Assembly: GCF_000292245.2 (NCBI RefSeq)
Contig: NZ_ALPT02000004.1
Span: 1-64,000 of the forward strand
Direction: 5' to 3'
Source: Alkalihalobacillus alcalophilus ATCC 27647 = CGMCC 1.3604
GTDB lineage: Bacteria > Bacillota > Bacilli > Bacillales > Bacillaceae_D
DNA length: 64,000 nt
Part shown: positions 51,838-61,800 of the stretch, piece by piece
Numbering within the stretch: the stretch's first letter is position 1
How the letters are laid out: every line of letters starts with the position of its first letter
The notes under the pieces: model-generated
Told to the model about the DNA's origin: nothing
The model's database searches: none
The model's input: the letters and a program-made list of their open reading frames with translations, nothing else
Made by a program: the position numbers and the translations under genes

Positions 51838-53001
51838 TTATTGCTCGTTTGAGTAATTCCCACCAGTTGTTATCTTATTTTCTGTAAAATTCTCTATACT
51901 ACTTTTCTTCTCATAGAAATGAGTCGCTTGCTTCATAACTCCTTCCCGTGTATAAAATGGACTGTCTTCATTTAATGGGAGAGTAACCGCTGTACTTAAA
52001 CTCGAGGCTTGGTAAATAGCTGTAATAAGTTCAAGTGTTTGCCGCCCTTGGATCCCATCAACAAGGACTTCTTTTTTGCCTTCTATCGCAAGGAGTACAT
52101 CATTAATTTGCCCTGTATGTCCTTCATATTGAAGAGCTGGTTGTTTATCATATACTTGCTGGATTTTCTCCTCTAATTCTTGATCCTTTTCCGGAAAACC
52201 GTTTAATAAAGATTTGGACGCGGTTAGTTTCCAAGGAACCGACACACGAGCTTTTTTCCCTTGGAAGATCAATTGTTGTTCTTCTCCATGATGAACAACA
52301 GAACTCGTCACTTGTGCTAAACTTCCATCATCATAACGACAAATCGCAATCGACAAATCTTCTACCTCTGCATTGTCATGAGAAGTATTTGTTGAAACGG
52401 CCGTTATTTCATCTGGCATCCCATTCATCCATTGGAAAATGTCAATATGGTGAACCGCATGGTTTAATGTACAACCACCGCCTTCTTTCTCCCACGTTCC
52501 TCTCCACCAAAGATCATAATAACTATGGCCCCTCCACCAAAATGAATCAACTTGTGTATGAACGATTGGACCCATCAGTTTTGTCTCAAGGACCGATTTT
52601 AGCTTCATCATTGGTGTCTGAAAACGATTTTGAGCGACCACTGAGAGCACTTTTTGATTTCTTTTGGCTGCTTCATTCATTGCATCACATTCTTCTAAAG
52701 AAGAGGCCATTGGCTTTTCAACTAATACATGTTTGCTAGAATTCAATAAAGCAATTGCCACTTCGGCATGAGTATAAGGAGGTGTACAAACTGACACAAG
52801 ATCAATATCCGTCCGCTCAGCTAACTCCAAATAATCTGTATATACATTTACATTCAGATGATACTCGTTGGCTAGTTTTTTAGCCTTTTCTGGATAAATA
52901 TCACATAAAGCTACGATTTCACAACGTTCTGAAAATTGTTGATATGCTTTAATATGAGCTGAAGCAATTGCACCCGCTCCAATAATGGCTACTTTTATCA
53001 C
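51838..53001 (-). CDS. Gfo/Idh/MocA family oxidoreductase (4 of 4)
   Basis: A 387-residue canonical member: VAIIGAGAIASAHIKAYQQF at the start, VEKPMASSLEE as EKP motif, WWRGTWEKEGGGCTLNHAVHHIDIFQWMNG in the substrate domain. GTG 53001 is 6 nt after AAGGAGAGG; the frame extends ten codons further up but over the ribosome site. It follows the permease genes by 70 nt and probably belongs to the same operon. Confidence 0.87.
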   Translation of the reverse strand: MIKVAIIGAGAIASAHIKAYQQFSERCEIVALCDIYPEKAKKLANEYHLNVNVYTDYLELAERTDIDLVSVCTPPYTHAEVAIALLNSSKHVLVEKPMASSLEECDAMNEAAKRNQKVLSVVAQNRFQTPMMKLKSVLETKLMGPIVHTQVDSFWWRGHSYYDLWWRGTWEKEGGGCTLNHAVHHIDIFQWMNGMPDEITAVSTNTSHDNAEVEDLSIAICRYDDGSLAQVTSSVVHHGEEQQLIFQGKKARVSVPWKLTASKSLLNGFPEKDQELEEKIQQVYDKQPALQYEGHTGQINDVLLAIEGKKEVLVDGIQGRQTLELITAIYQASSLSTAVTLPLNEDSPFYTREGVMKQATHFYEKKSSIENFTENKITTGGNYSNEQ

Positions 53002-53072
53002 CAAGATCCTCTCCTTATTCATTCTAATCATACTAGTATGGTATAGACATTAAAAAAACAAATAACTGACTA

Positions 53073-53954
53073 TTACTCTTTCTCTGCTCCTAAGACAATT
53101 CCTTTTACAAAATACTTTTGAATAAATGGATAGACAACCAACATTGGTAATGCCGCAATAAAGATTTGAGCAGATTGTACTGTACGTTGGGATAAATTCC
53201 GCAATGTTTCTGCATCTGTTATTTGGCTAAAATCTTGTTGCACAATAATCGTTTGTAAAAAAGTTTGCAATGGATAATTTCTTGCATCATTGTTATAAAT
53301 CATCCCATCAAACCATGAGTTCCAATGAAAGACCATTGTGAATAATGAAACGGTTGCAATCGCCGGAACAGCAATCGGCAAATAAATTTTCAAGAAAATC
53401 TGAAAATGATTTGCACCGTCAATTAAGGCCGATTCTTCTAACGACTTTGGTACTGAGGTACGGAAGAAGTTTAACAATAAAATTAAATTAAAAGCATTTA
53501 TAGCGGTCGGTAACACTAAGGCCCAGATCGTATTCGTTAAACCTAACCCTGTTACAACCATATATGTAGGGACTAACCCTCCATTAAATAACATAGTAAA
53601 AATAAAGAACCATACATAAACTTTACGTCCTTTAAACTCTTCATCATACTTTGAGAGTGAATAAGCTGCACATAGTAGTGCACCCATAGAAATAGCTGTA
53701 CCTAGTACCACTCGAAGAATCGAAATAAAGAAAGAACGAATGAAATTTTCATTTGCTATTGTGCGTTCATATGCATCGATCGTAAAATCAATCGGCCAAA
53801 AAGAAACAATATTTGCTGCTGCTGCCCCACTTCCACTTAACGATACAGCAAAAATATGAACGAGCGGAAGTAGACAAAGCACAGACATTAAGATCATAAA
53901 GCTATAATTAAAAATTGTAAAAATGGTATAGCTTTTAGTTTTATACATCCGCAT
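53073..53954 (-). CDS. carbohydrate ABC transporter permease, LplC/YtcP type
   Basis: A 293-residue permease with six helices. The EAA loop is EESALIDGANHFQIFLKIYLPIAVPAIAT (about residue 190), as in sugar importers of the CUT1/LplC group. It pairs with the LplB-type permease 12 nt upstream. No ATPase gene is present; these importers commonly share a MsmX-type ATPase encoded elsewhere. Confidence 0.92.
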   Translation of the reverse strand: MRMYKTKSYTIFTIFNYSFMILMSVLCLLPLVHIFAVSLSGSGAAAANIVSFWPIDFTIDAYERTIANENFIRSFFISILRVVLGTAISMGALLCAAYSLSKYDEEFKGRKVYVWFFIFTMLFNGGLVPTYMVVTGLGLTNTIWALVLPTAINAFNLILLLNFFRTSVPKSLEESALIDGANHFQIFLKIYLPIAVPAIATVSLFTMVFHWNSWFDGMIYNNDARNYPLQTFLQTIIVQQDFSQITDAETLRNLSQRTVQSAQIFIAALPMLVVYPFIQKYFVKGIVLGAEKE

Positions 53955-53966
53955 AGGAAATCCCTC

Positions 53967-54920
53967 CTAGAAAATTCTCCAGTTTGCATACTTGTAAGCT
54001 AAACGATATCCTACAATGATTAACACTAAGCTAATAACCGATTTGAATAAGCCTACTGCTGTACCATAACTAAAGTCTCCACTCACTAATGAAACACGAT
54101 ATACATATGTATCAATAATATCTCCTGTTTGATAAACGAGCGGATTATATAGGTTGAAAATTTGGTCAAAACCAGCGTTTAATACATTTCCTAACGATAA
54201 TGTTCCAACAACGATAATAATTGGTAACATCGCTGGTAACGTAATAAACAAGGTTTGCTTCCAACGATTCGCACCGTCAACAACAGCCGCTTCGTATAAA
54301 CTAGGATTAACAGCCGTAATCGCAGCAAGGAACACGATCGTGTTAAATCCTGTTTCTTTCCAAAGGTCACTAATAATAACCGTTGTCCTAAACCAATCGT
54401 TACTTCCTAAGAAAAAGATTGGATCGACCCCAAACCATAGTAGCCCTTGGTTCACAAGGCCTCCATCTGGTGAAAGTAAATCAAGCAAAATACCACCTAA
54501 AATAACCCAAGATAGAAAATAAGGTAAATAGATGATCGTTTGAATCGTTCTCTTAATCGCCATTTTGTACATTTCATTTAATAACAGAGCTACTGTAATT
54601 GGGACTATCAATCCAAAAATCATTTTCAATAAAGAAATAATAAGCGTATTCCAAATGACTTGCCTCGCATAGTCATATTCAAACATCATCCTAAAATGTT
54701 CAAGCCCCACCCACTGAGAGTCAAAAAAACCGAGCCAAGGTTTAAAATCTTGAAAGGCCATAACGACACCAAACATTGGGGCATATTGAAAAATAAGGCC
54801 GAGAACTAGTGCTGGTATCAATAACACATGTAATTGCCACGTTCGTTTAAAATTCCACTTTTGTTTATTCTTTTTAATAACACTGTCCGTTTTCTTTCCT
54901 ACTACCGGCTGACTCTCCAT
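53967..54920 (-). CDS. carbohydrate ABC transporter permease, LplB/YteP type
   Basis: A 317-residue permease with six helices and the EAA loop YEAAVVDGANRWKQTLFITLPAMLPI. The cytoplasmic N-terminus (KKNKQKWNFKRTWQLHVLLIPALVLGLIF) is typical of LplB/YteP. In bacilli and paenibacilli such permeases import aldouronates or rhamnogalacturonan oligomers; next to GH67 an aldouronate substrate is likely. Confidence 0.92.
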   Translation of the reverse strand: MESQPVVGKKTDSVIKKNKQKWNFKRTWQLHVLLIPALVLGLIFQYAPMFGVVMAFQDFKPWLGFFDSQWVGLEHFRMMFEYDYARQVIWNTLIISLLKMIFGLIVPITVALLLNEMYKMAIKRTIQTIIYLPYFLSWVILGGILLDLLSPDGGLVNQGLLWFGVDPIFFLGSNDWFRTTVIISDLWKETGFNTIVFLAAITAVNPSLYEAAVVDGANRWKQTLFITLPAMLPIIIVVGTLSLGNVLNAGFDQIFNLYNPLVYQTGDIIDTYVYRVSLVSGDFSYGTAVGLFKSVISLVLIIVGYRLAYKYANWRIF

Positions 54921-55027
54921 GACTTTCCCTCCTCATCGCTAAAGAAAGTAACTAGTCTGTACAAAACTAGGTGCAAACAGATTCTTTTCCATCCCCAAAT
55001 CGTTCACACCATAGTTCGTTTTTTACA

Positions 55028-56689
55028 TTAATTACGAACCGAATCGTACCATTCGTTTACTTCCTCAGTAATTTGATCGCCACCAGCTTTCTTCCATTCT
55101 TCAACGAAATCATCAAAAGCTTCTAATGGTTTGTTCCCTAAAATGATGTCAGCAAATAATTCATCTTCTAATCTTTCTAAATGTTCTGATCTAGAAATCA
55201 TTGTATCTGTTGGTGGTCCAGTAAACTCTTGAACAATTCGAATATCATTTTGTTTATTCACAATTGCTGCAGCCTCAATATAATCTGGTTGCCTTCCTGC
55301 AAGACCAGCTTCATAACCATTGACTGGATCTCTTCCAGTATCGTGAAACTCTTCTAGAAGACTATACATTTCATATGGGATTGTTGGGATATTAGTAGGC
55401 AAGAAATATCTACCTGGATCGACATGCTTTTCTCCCGTTATCTCTTCAAATTCATCAATATTATAAACTGGTTCTCCATCTTGCAACACATAATCATATC
55501 CTTCAAAAAGTCCATATTCAAAATATTCCGATTCACCTAGTGTATAACCAATAATCGCATCCCAGTATTCAAAGAATTTGTCCATATGTTCAAATTCACT
55601 ATTAAACAAGAAGGAACCTACAATTAAACCTTCCCCTCTACGACCTGCTTGCCCATCTGGACCGACCACATGTGCAAACGGTTTGACAACCGCATCTGGA
55701 ATGACTTGTTCAATTTCACCAATTGGGTAACCGTGAGCCCATGGAGGAGCAGCCATAATTCCAGATCTTCCAGAAATAAAACTTTCCTGAGCGTCCCCCG
55801 CACTTAAAATGGCAAAATCAGTTGCTAAGTACCCTTTTTCATACCAGTCTCTAATTTTCGCCAAACCATCTTTAACACTTGGTTGAATAGAACCGTATAC
55901 AAGAGAACCATCTTCCCCTTGACTCCAAGCACCAGGAACATAATCACCATATGCCCCGAACACCCAACTAGCATCAGCAATGTTTCCTCCACGGAAACCA
56001 TTATCACCAGCAGCAAGAGTAATACCCATTGTATCGTTTCGCCCTGAATCATTCGGATCTTCATTAACAAAAACATCCATAACTTGCTCTAATTCTTCTA
56101 TTGTTTTTGGAGCTTCTAAATCAAATTTATCAAGCCAGTCTTGACGAATCCAAAGCAATGTGTCTGAGCCATTCCCACCAGAATATCTAGGAATCCCGTA
56201 ACGATCTCCATCTCTTGTTGATGGATAAAAGGCTTCTGGAAACCTTTCAAATAATTCTTTCAATCTTGGCGTTGCATGTTCCTCAATCGCTTCATCAATC
56301 GTCATTACTTGCCCTGACTGAAGCAAATCTGCCTTAATATTATTATTTGAAACTAAAAATACATCTGGTAATTTTTCACGTGAGGACATCATTAAACGTA
56401 ATTGTGTATTAAACTGTTCATCATTAGGCTGTGTCCATTCTGTCACAAACTTAATCCCTAGCTCTTCTTCTGCCCATCTCGTTACGACATTATCATGTAC
56501 ATTTTCTCCGTCTTTAAACACCGTACCGTCATCAAGAATACGTGCAGTTGTGATCGTTACAACTTCATCACTATCCTTAGAATCTGAATCTGAACTTGAA
56601 TCTGAACTAGTTTCATCGTTTGAACAAGCCGCTAACACTAGACTTGTAAATACAAATAAGAAAAGCAGATAACTTAATTTCTTTAACAT
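55028..56689 (-). CDS. extracellular oligosaccharide-binding lipoprotein (LplA/YtcQ type)
   Basis: A 553-residue solute-binding lipoprotein. The lipobox is LVLAACSN with Cys near residue 22, then a Ser/Asp-rich linker (SSDSSSDSDSKDSD) and a large two-lobe binding fold containing VFLVSNNNIKADLLQSGQVMTIDEAI and PPWAHGYPIG. Size over 500 residues marks the LplA/YtcQ group rather than small sugar-binding proteins. First of the importer genes; a perfect cre lies 66 nt upstream of the start. Confidence 0.92.
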   Translation of the reverse strand: MLKKLSYLLFLFVFTSLVLAACSNDETSSDSSSDSDSKDSDEVVTITTARILDDGTVFKDGENVHDNVVTRWAEEELGIKFVTEWTQPNDEQFNTQLRLMMSSREKLPDVFLVSNNNIKADLLQSGQVMTIDEAIEEHATPRLKELFERFPEAFYPSTRDGDRYGIPRYSGGNGSDTLLWIRQDWLDKFDLEAPKTIEELEQVMDVFVNEDPNDSGRNDTMGITLAAGDNGFRGGNIADASWVFGAYGDYVPGAWSQGEDGSLVYGSIQPSVKDGLAKIRDWYEKGYLATDFAILSAGDAQESFISGRSGIMAAPPWAHGYPIGEIEQVIPDAVVKPFAHVVGPDGQAGRRGEGLIVGSFLFNSEFEHMDKFFEYWDAIIGYTLGESEYFEYGLFEGYDYVLQDGEPVYNIDEFEEITGEKHVDPGRYFLPTNIPTIPYEMYSLLEEFHDTGRDPVNGYEAGLAGRQPDYIEAAAIVNKQNDIRIVQEFTGPPTDTMISRSEHLERLEDELFADIILGNKPLEAFDDFVEEWKKAGGDQITEEVNEWYDSVRN

Positions 56690-56754
56690 TTTTTATCCTC
56701 CTTTAATAATTCATTAAACCCCTTTTCCTTAAGTACAGAAAGAACAACTAATTA

Positions 56755-56768
56755 TGAAAGCGTTATCA
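56755..56768. promoter_or_regulatory. cre site (CcpA) upstream of the importer genes
   Basis: TGAAAGCGTTATCA matches TGWAANCGNTNWCA at all 14 positions. It lies 66 nt upstream of the binding-protein start, where CcpA would repress transcription on preferred sugars. The rest of the gap (56690-56997) holds no gene. Confidence 0.75.
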
Positions 56769-56997
56769 TTTTTTTCAAAAAAACCTAGCTCCCATCACCT
56801 CCTTTCCTAATCGCTTTAAGTTAACATTTTGAAAACCTGGTCAAAAGCCGGTGGAACAGTTAGACTCTAGACTTTACCCTACATATTAATCGGACTAGTA
56901 TAGCAGTGTAATGAATAAGAGAGTGAGTTTTAAAAAAGAGCAACAAAGTCTCTTTCTCATAAAATAGAAAATAATATGATTGCATTTTCGTGTAAAA

Positions 56998-57041
56998 ATA
57001 AAAAGTAACATACAAGGTATGCTACCATGCAAGTTACTTTT
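56998..57041 (-). terminator. terminator of the AraC-type gene
   Basis: AAAAGTAAC and GTTACTTTT form the outer stem with TTGCATGG/ATACCTTG-type pairing inside and a T-rich tail on the minus strand. Confidence 0.75.
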
Positions 57042-57116
57042 ATTTTAACAATAGAAATATTCAGAATCCATGTACATTTCTGTATAGTTCATTACCCAAA
57101 TCTGTACTCGACGACT

Positions 57117-58052
57117 TTATCGTTTTTTTCGCTTCACATTTACTAATCGATATTGACTCGGTGTTAGGCCTGACCATCTTTTAAACTGTCTACTAAAATG
57201 GGCCGTATCATGATAACCCATTGTGTAAGCAATTTGTTCCACTGTATTATCTGGTTCTGAAAGTAATGCCTTTGCTTCATTTAACTTTTTAAAAGATAAA
57301 TATTGACGGGGGGACATATTATAAACCTTTTTAAAAATCTTATGGCAATAGGAGCTACTAATATTTAGTTCATTTGCAATCTCTTCAATGCCTACTTTGT
57401 CGATATTATCAGAATTAGAATCTTCTGTTCGCTTAACTACTTGTTCAATCCTCTCCGCAATCCGATAAGCAATTTTTACAACTTTTTCACTCTCAGGTTC
57501 ATAATCGTCCTGCTGTATAAGTCCTTCAATTAAAGCACTTAATAATTCAAACATAAGTGAATGCACTTTCATTTTCTCACTCAAGTTCACTTGAGGAGCT
57601 CTACAAACTTGAATCAATCGATTTAAATACGGAGTAATTAAAACACTCAGCTTTGAACTAGATGGAAAAAATACATCTTGTGAATTTTTCAAAAATGGTA
57701 GGAATAATTTATCATCGATATCAAAATGAAGGCAAAAATAAGTAAACCCATCTTTCCCTCCACATTTACTTGAATGAATATCCCCAGGGCGAGTGATGAT
57801 AATATCGCCTGCACGCTGCTCATACGGTTGTCCCTTAACATAAAAAATTTGGTGACCTTCTAATACCATATTAATTTCATATTTCGGGTGCTCATGTTCA
57901 GGGTATTCCCACGTATTTTTGACCGAACGAAGATGCATTCCATACAACTCAAATCCTGTTTTCATATCTGGATAGATGTATTCTTCTAAACTGTATTGGG
58001 TTGTACAATAGTGTTTATCAACTACCTTCCTATCTAAAAAAGTAAATTCCAC
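57117..58052 (-). CDS. AraC-family transcriptional regulator
   Basis: A 311-residue regulator: N-terminal cupin ligand domain (HEHPKYEINMVLEGHQIFYVKGQPYEQRAGDIIITRPGDIHSS, residues about 55-100) and a C-terminal double HTH (IEEIANELNISSSYCHKIFKKVYNMSPRQYL...VEQIAYTMGYHDTAHFSRQFKRWSGLTPSQYR). GTG 58052 follows GGGGAGGGG at 5 nt; the frame upstream of this site was excluded. Its place between the importer and YesL-aguA suggests activation by an aldouronate or glucuronate. Confidence 0.9.
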   Translation of the reverse strand: MEFTFLDRKVVDKHYCTTQYSLEEYIYPDMKTGFELYGMHLRSVKNTWEYPEHEHPKYEINMVLEGHQIFYVKGQPYEQRAGDIIITRPGDIHSSKCGGKDGFTYFCLHFDIDDKLFLPFLKNSQDVFFPSSSKLSVLITPYLNRLIQVCRAPQVNLSEKMKVHSLMFELLSALIEGLIQQDDYEPESEKVVKIAYRIAERIEQVVKRTEDSNSDNIDKVGIEEIANELNISSSYCHKIFKKVYNMSPRQYLSFKKLNEAKALLSEPDNTVEQIAYTMGYHDTAHFSRQFKRWSGLTPSQYRLVNVKRKKR

Positions 58053-58159
58053 ACTTGCCCCTCCCCGTCTAACTGAAATAGTCTTTTCAGCTTTAGTAAA
58101 CACCTCACTGATTCACTAAAAAGCTTTTATACTATCAACTTTCATCTAGAAAAACAGTT

Positions 58160-58813
58160 TTAATAAGTCGATTCTTTTAACTCTTGTGCTTTTTGTTTTC
58201 TTGTCTCTACGCGTTTAAAGGCAAAATAGGAGGTTCCCATCATGATACAGCCAAATACACTCACACCAAACACCGGAATTAATCCAGGAATTAACCAAAA
58301 AACATAGTACGTTAAGGTCAATGCTATAACCAAAGTAATCGTCATTAAAGGGCTCAATAGTCCAATTAGAAAGGCATTTTTAATATATTGGAAAAATTTA
58401 AGATCATAGTGAACAAATACTGGAATCAGATAAGCAACCGTAACAAAGTAAAAAAAGCCCATCATCACAAGTGCAAAAGTTAAGATAAGTTGCAATACAC
58501 CACTCACATGGTTAATGAATTGGAAATCAATATACAAAATATAACCAACGACCCCAACGAGCACTCCGAGCAAATTTGCTTTGATAAACTCCTTTTTATA
58601 AGTAGTGAAAAACAGTTTAAATATACTGACATCTGTTTCCCCCATAAACCATCTACGGATAACCGTAAACATGGCAACTGTCGCAGGCATCCAGCCAAAT
58701 AGAACCAACCCTATTAATGTGAAAAATATCCATAATAGATTAATATAAGCTAATCGCATAATCCACTCACTTATCCGATAAAACCCACCTATAAAGCCGC
58801 CTTGATTTATCAT
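58160..58813 (-). CDS. YesL-like DUF624 membrane protein
   Basis: A 217-residue protein with about five transmembrane helices matching DUF624 (YesL). These genes are regularly found beside LplABC-type oligosaccharide importers and their glycoside hydrolases; the molecular role is unknown. N-terminal GGFYRISEWIMRLAYINLLWIFFTLIGLVLFGWMPATVAMF is the family signature. It lies between aguA and araC. Confidence 0.88.
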   Translation of the reverse strand: MINQGGFIGGFYRISEWIMRLAYINLLWIFFTLIGLVLFGWMPATVAMFTVIRRWFMGETDVSIFKLFFTTYKKEFIKANLLGVLVGVVGYILYIDFQFINHVSGVLQLILTFALVMMGFFYFVTVAYLIPVFVHYDLKFFQYIKNAFLIGLLSPLMTITLVIALTLTYYVFWLIPGLIPVFGVSVFGCIMMGTSYFAFKRVETRKQKAQELKESTY

Positions 58814-58945
58814 AATTCACCTCCACTACTCATTTAGACTGTGTAATCCCTTTCATTATATCATTTAAATTTTCGCTTTTAACAATAGGCCGATAGATGC
58901 TTTCTATTAAACTAAGCTCATCCCTACTTTCTTATGCTCCACTCT

Positions 58946-61006
58946 TTAATAGATCGTTCTATTCTTCTCATCCTTTATACCTGACTTGCGGAAAAAATAA
59001 GTATTAATCATATCACGCCATTGTTTCGCATTTTCAATTTGTTGGTTCAAACGGTTCATAACATTTTGATAGCGTTCTTCATCCACTTTATCTTTTAACA
59101 AACTCCAACGTTCCATTAAACCAATCGCTTGCTCGACTCCTTCAAAATGAGTGTTATAAATATGCTGAATAACCGTCACACCTGACTGTAACTTATGTGT
59201 ATACGGCACATGATGGAAAAATAATAATAAATCATCTGGACATATTTCAAGAGATTCATATATTTCTTTGTTCTCTTTAAAATACTGGGCGGTATATCCT
59301 GTTCCACTGCTTACTGTTCGATCGACACCAATTCCTTCGTTATCAGCAAAGTGATACGTTCCCCACACAGAATATTCATATCCGTCTACATTGGGCCCAT
59401 AATGATGATTCGGATTCACCATCCAACCAACACCAAGCGGCGAGGTATAGTTTTCATAAATAGGCCATGAATCAAAGAGCATTGCCGTTACGTGCTCAAC
59501 TACTTCAGGATCATGACCAAATGTAGCTCTAACCCACTCATCCGTAATCACTTCCGTCGAAAGATCTGGATTCCATATTAATCTTCCATACCCATACAAG
59601 TTTGCTTGAGCTAGTTGATGGCCCGTCCAGTTGTCATCATTTCCAATATTGGAGACAGCCGCAATCCCACTTATTTTATTTTCAAATGTCGATCCATCTA
59701 CAATCCTTTTGATAGGCGTTCCTGCTCCAGCAGCAAATGTATCAAACTCAAGAATTTCCTTCCACTGAGAGATGAGATAACATAAATCGATCTGTTGTCC
59801 CGTGTACTCTTGTGTTACTTGAAACTCTAGTATTTGATTCGTTTTCGTCATCGCTCCAAATAATGGAGAGTTTGCCTCACGTACTTGAAAATCCATTGGT
59901 CCATTTTTAATTTGCAAAACAACGTTATCATAGAATTGGCCATCTAATGGTTTAAAATGATCGTAGGCCGCCCTAGCTCGATCGGTTTTACGATCACGCC
60001 AATCTTGCATACAATTGTAAACAAAACATCTCCAAATCACAATCCCACCAAATGGTTCTAAAGCTTCGGCAAGCATGTTTGAGCCGTCCGCATGGTTCCT
60101 CTCATAAGTAAAAGGACCTGGCCGATGTTCAGAATCCGCTTTAACAACAAAGCCGCCAAAGTCTGGGATAAAGCGATACACATCTTTAGCTTTTTCCTTC
60201 CACCAATTACGTACAGTTGGGTCAAGAGGATCTGCTGTTGTTAATTGACCTAATTGAATTGGACTCGCATAGTTTATACTTAAAAAAGTCTGAATGCCAT
60301 AACTTCTAAAAATATTAGCAACAGTAGCTACATCTGGAAGAAATTCATCTGTAATCAATTTCGTTTCAACCGTATGAACATTGACATTATTAATTGAGAT
60401 TGCATTTATGCCGACAGAAGATAATATTCTTGCATAATCTTTGATTCTCTCTAAGTTTGTTGTAAAAGCATTATTCTCAAAGAAAATCGATTTTCCGGCA
60501 TAACCACGTTCAATACTACCATCCATATTATCCCAGTGATTAATCATCCTTAATTGATTTTTCGGATTTTCAACAATATTCAGACTTCCTAAGTGCTGTT
60601 TAGTTTGAATTAATCTTAAAAAATGAAAGCTTGCATATAAAAGCCCTTTATCTGTTTTAGCCGACAACAAAATAGTAGGTTTCTCATGTTCAGTGATTGT
60701 ACGGATTATATATCCCTCGTCATTTAAGCGGTCAAAAAGTTGATGACTTATCAAATTTTGATTCTCTGTCGTCGCTAAAACAATCTGATGGGTAGAAGTA
60801 GAGTCAACCGTTGTAGGCTTTTCACCGCTCATTTTTGTAATCGCATCATAGAGCTCCGTTTTTGCTGACTGACCTAGCTCCGTATCCACTAAAGAAACTA
60901 TCGTCTTTAACCACTTTTCATTTTCATTTAACCAGTTTTTATCCGCAATCGTTTCGTACCTCAGCCACGCTTTGTAAGCTTCCAGACTTTTTTCCTTTTT
61001 AATCAT
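58946..61006 (-). CDS. aguA: alpha-glucuronidase, GH67
   Basis: A 686-residue intracellular GH67 enzyme that removes alpha-1,2-linked (4-O-methyl)glucuronate from the end of aldouronates. No signal peptide. The general acid Glu is in VVKADSEHRPGP (about residue 293); the paired carboxylates are in DGQFYDNVVLQIKNG and FQVREANSPLFG; RMINHWDNMDGSIERGYAG opens the barrel. Start is ATG 61006, seven nt after GGAGG; 11 upstream codons overlap that site. It is the first gene of the minus-strand island block. Confidence 0.95.
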   Translation of the reverse strand: MIKKEKSLEAYKAWLRYETIADKNWLNENEKWLKTIVSLVDTELGQSAKTELYDAITKMSGEKPTTVDSTSTHQIVLATTENQNLISHQLFDRLNDEGYIIRTITEHEKPTILLSAKTDKGLLYASFHFLRLIQTKQHLGSLNIVENPKNQLRMINHWDNMDGSIERGYAGKSIFFENNAFTTNLERIKDYARILSSVGINAISINNVNVHTVETKLITDEFLPDVATVANIFRSYGIQTFLSINYASPIQLGQLTTADPLDPTVRNWWKEKAKDVYRFIPDFGGFVVKADSEHRPGPFTYERNHADGSNMLAEALEPFGGIVIWRCFVYNCMQDWRDRKTDRARAAYDHFKPLDGQFYDNVVLQIKNGPMDFQVREANSPLFGAMTKTNQILEFQVTQEYTGQQIDLCYLISQWKEILEFDTFAAGAGTPIKRIVDGSTFENKISGIAAVSNIGNDDNWTGHQLAQANLYGYGRLIWNPDLSTEVITDEWVRATFGHDPEVVEHVTAMLFDSWPIYENYTSPLGVGWMVNPNHHYGPNVDGYEYSVWGTYHFADNEGIGVDRTVSSGTGYTAQYFKENKEIYESLEICPDDLLLFFHHVPYTHKLQSGVTVIQHIYNTHFEGVEQAIGLMERWSLLKDKVDEERYQNVMNRLNQQIENAKQWRDMINTYFFRKSGIKDEKNRTIY

Positions 61007-61099
61007 CAAAGTTCCTCCATCCATTAGACTTACTTTCAATTAACGATATACTTCTTCTCATATATGAGCGATGTTTAAGAGATATCAACAGCTCACACA

Positions 61100-61113
61100 T
61101 GTAAACACTTACA
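61100..61113. promoter_or_regulatory. cre-like site upstream of aguA
   Basis: TGTAAACACTTACA matches the cre consensus except at the central G (CA for CG). It lies about 95 nt upstream of the aguA start. It could instead be a LacI- or AraC-type operator. Confidence 0.4.
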
Positions 61114-61239
61114 TTATATCTTAAATTAAAAAGCACGCAACTAAAAAACGAAAGATCCGACAAAACGATTTTTAGTTTTTCTCCATTTAAATAGCCAAAA
61201 ATATAAAATGAACTCTTTCAAATAGAAAGAGAAAAATCG

Positions 61240-61360
61240 CTCGCTCCCGGGATGGGAGGCACGCTTTCCGCAGGCGGGCGTGGAACTAACCGGCTAGGCC
61301 GGTGGATTTCCACCTGCCCTTTCCTCCTGCAGGAGTCGGCCACCCCATCCCGTCCGCTTG
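61240..61360. repeat. GC-rich palindromic element
   Basis: A GC-rich island in AT-rich surroundings. CGGGATGGG-aGGC pairs with GGCC-aCCCCATCCCG at the two ends, and CACCGGCCTAGCCGGTTAG-like inner palindromes lie between. No open frame. Similar GC-rich palindromes are common between genes of bacilli. It lies upstream of aguA, in the 860-nt gap to ykuV. Confidence 0.7.
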
Positions 61361-61616
61361 AGTTCCCTTTCTGGCATGATGCACACTTTTTTCACATCTC
61401 ACCGTAAGCGATTTCAAATAACCATTCATCATGATTTTTTTCAGATGGGTGGTTATTTTCACTTAGATTTTAAATGTTGTTTACACTTACAGGGCCAAGA
61501 AAAGCATGTACACATTTAGATAATGAAAACACTGAAAAGTAGGGTTTTATGACTAAAGGAGAAGTAACTTAATCCAAAGTTATTTGCCAATAGTTGGCCC
61601 CAATCGTTTTTTGATG

Positions 61617-61750
61617 ACCAAAGCGGAGCCAGCGGAATGCCCGGAGACTCCTGCGGGAATAGTGAGATACGGGAGACCCCACAGCGATCGCGAGGAGGCT
61701 CCCGATTCACCCGCGGAACGCGTAGGGCATGCAGCTGGCGGAGTAAGCCA
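61617..61750 (+). repeat. GC-rich repeat, copy 1 (inverted partner of 62679-62813)
   Basis: Runs from ACCAAAGCGGAGCCAGCGG to GCAGCTGGCGGAGTAAGCC. It is about 90 percent identical, by eye, to the reverse complement of 62679-62813. The ends are themselves inverted (GGAGCCAGC and GCTGGCGGAG). The frames it opens on both strands have no ribosome sites. It lies directly downstream of ykuV. Confidence 0.9.
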
Positions 61751-61800
61751 AATCATCCAAACTTTCTTAACTACAAGGACTTTTTAAGTAACCTCATCAT

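Noticed and set aside
42961..61006. Biosynthetic or defence island
   Set aside because: All genes fit sugar transport, oxidation, hydrolysis or their regulation; no integrase, nuclease, methylase or toxin genes were seen.
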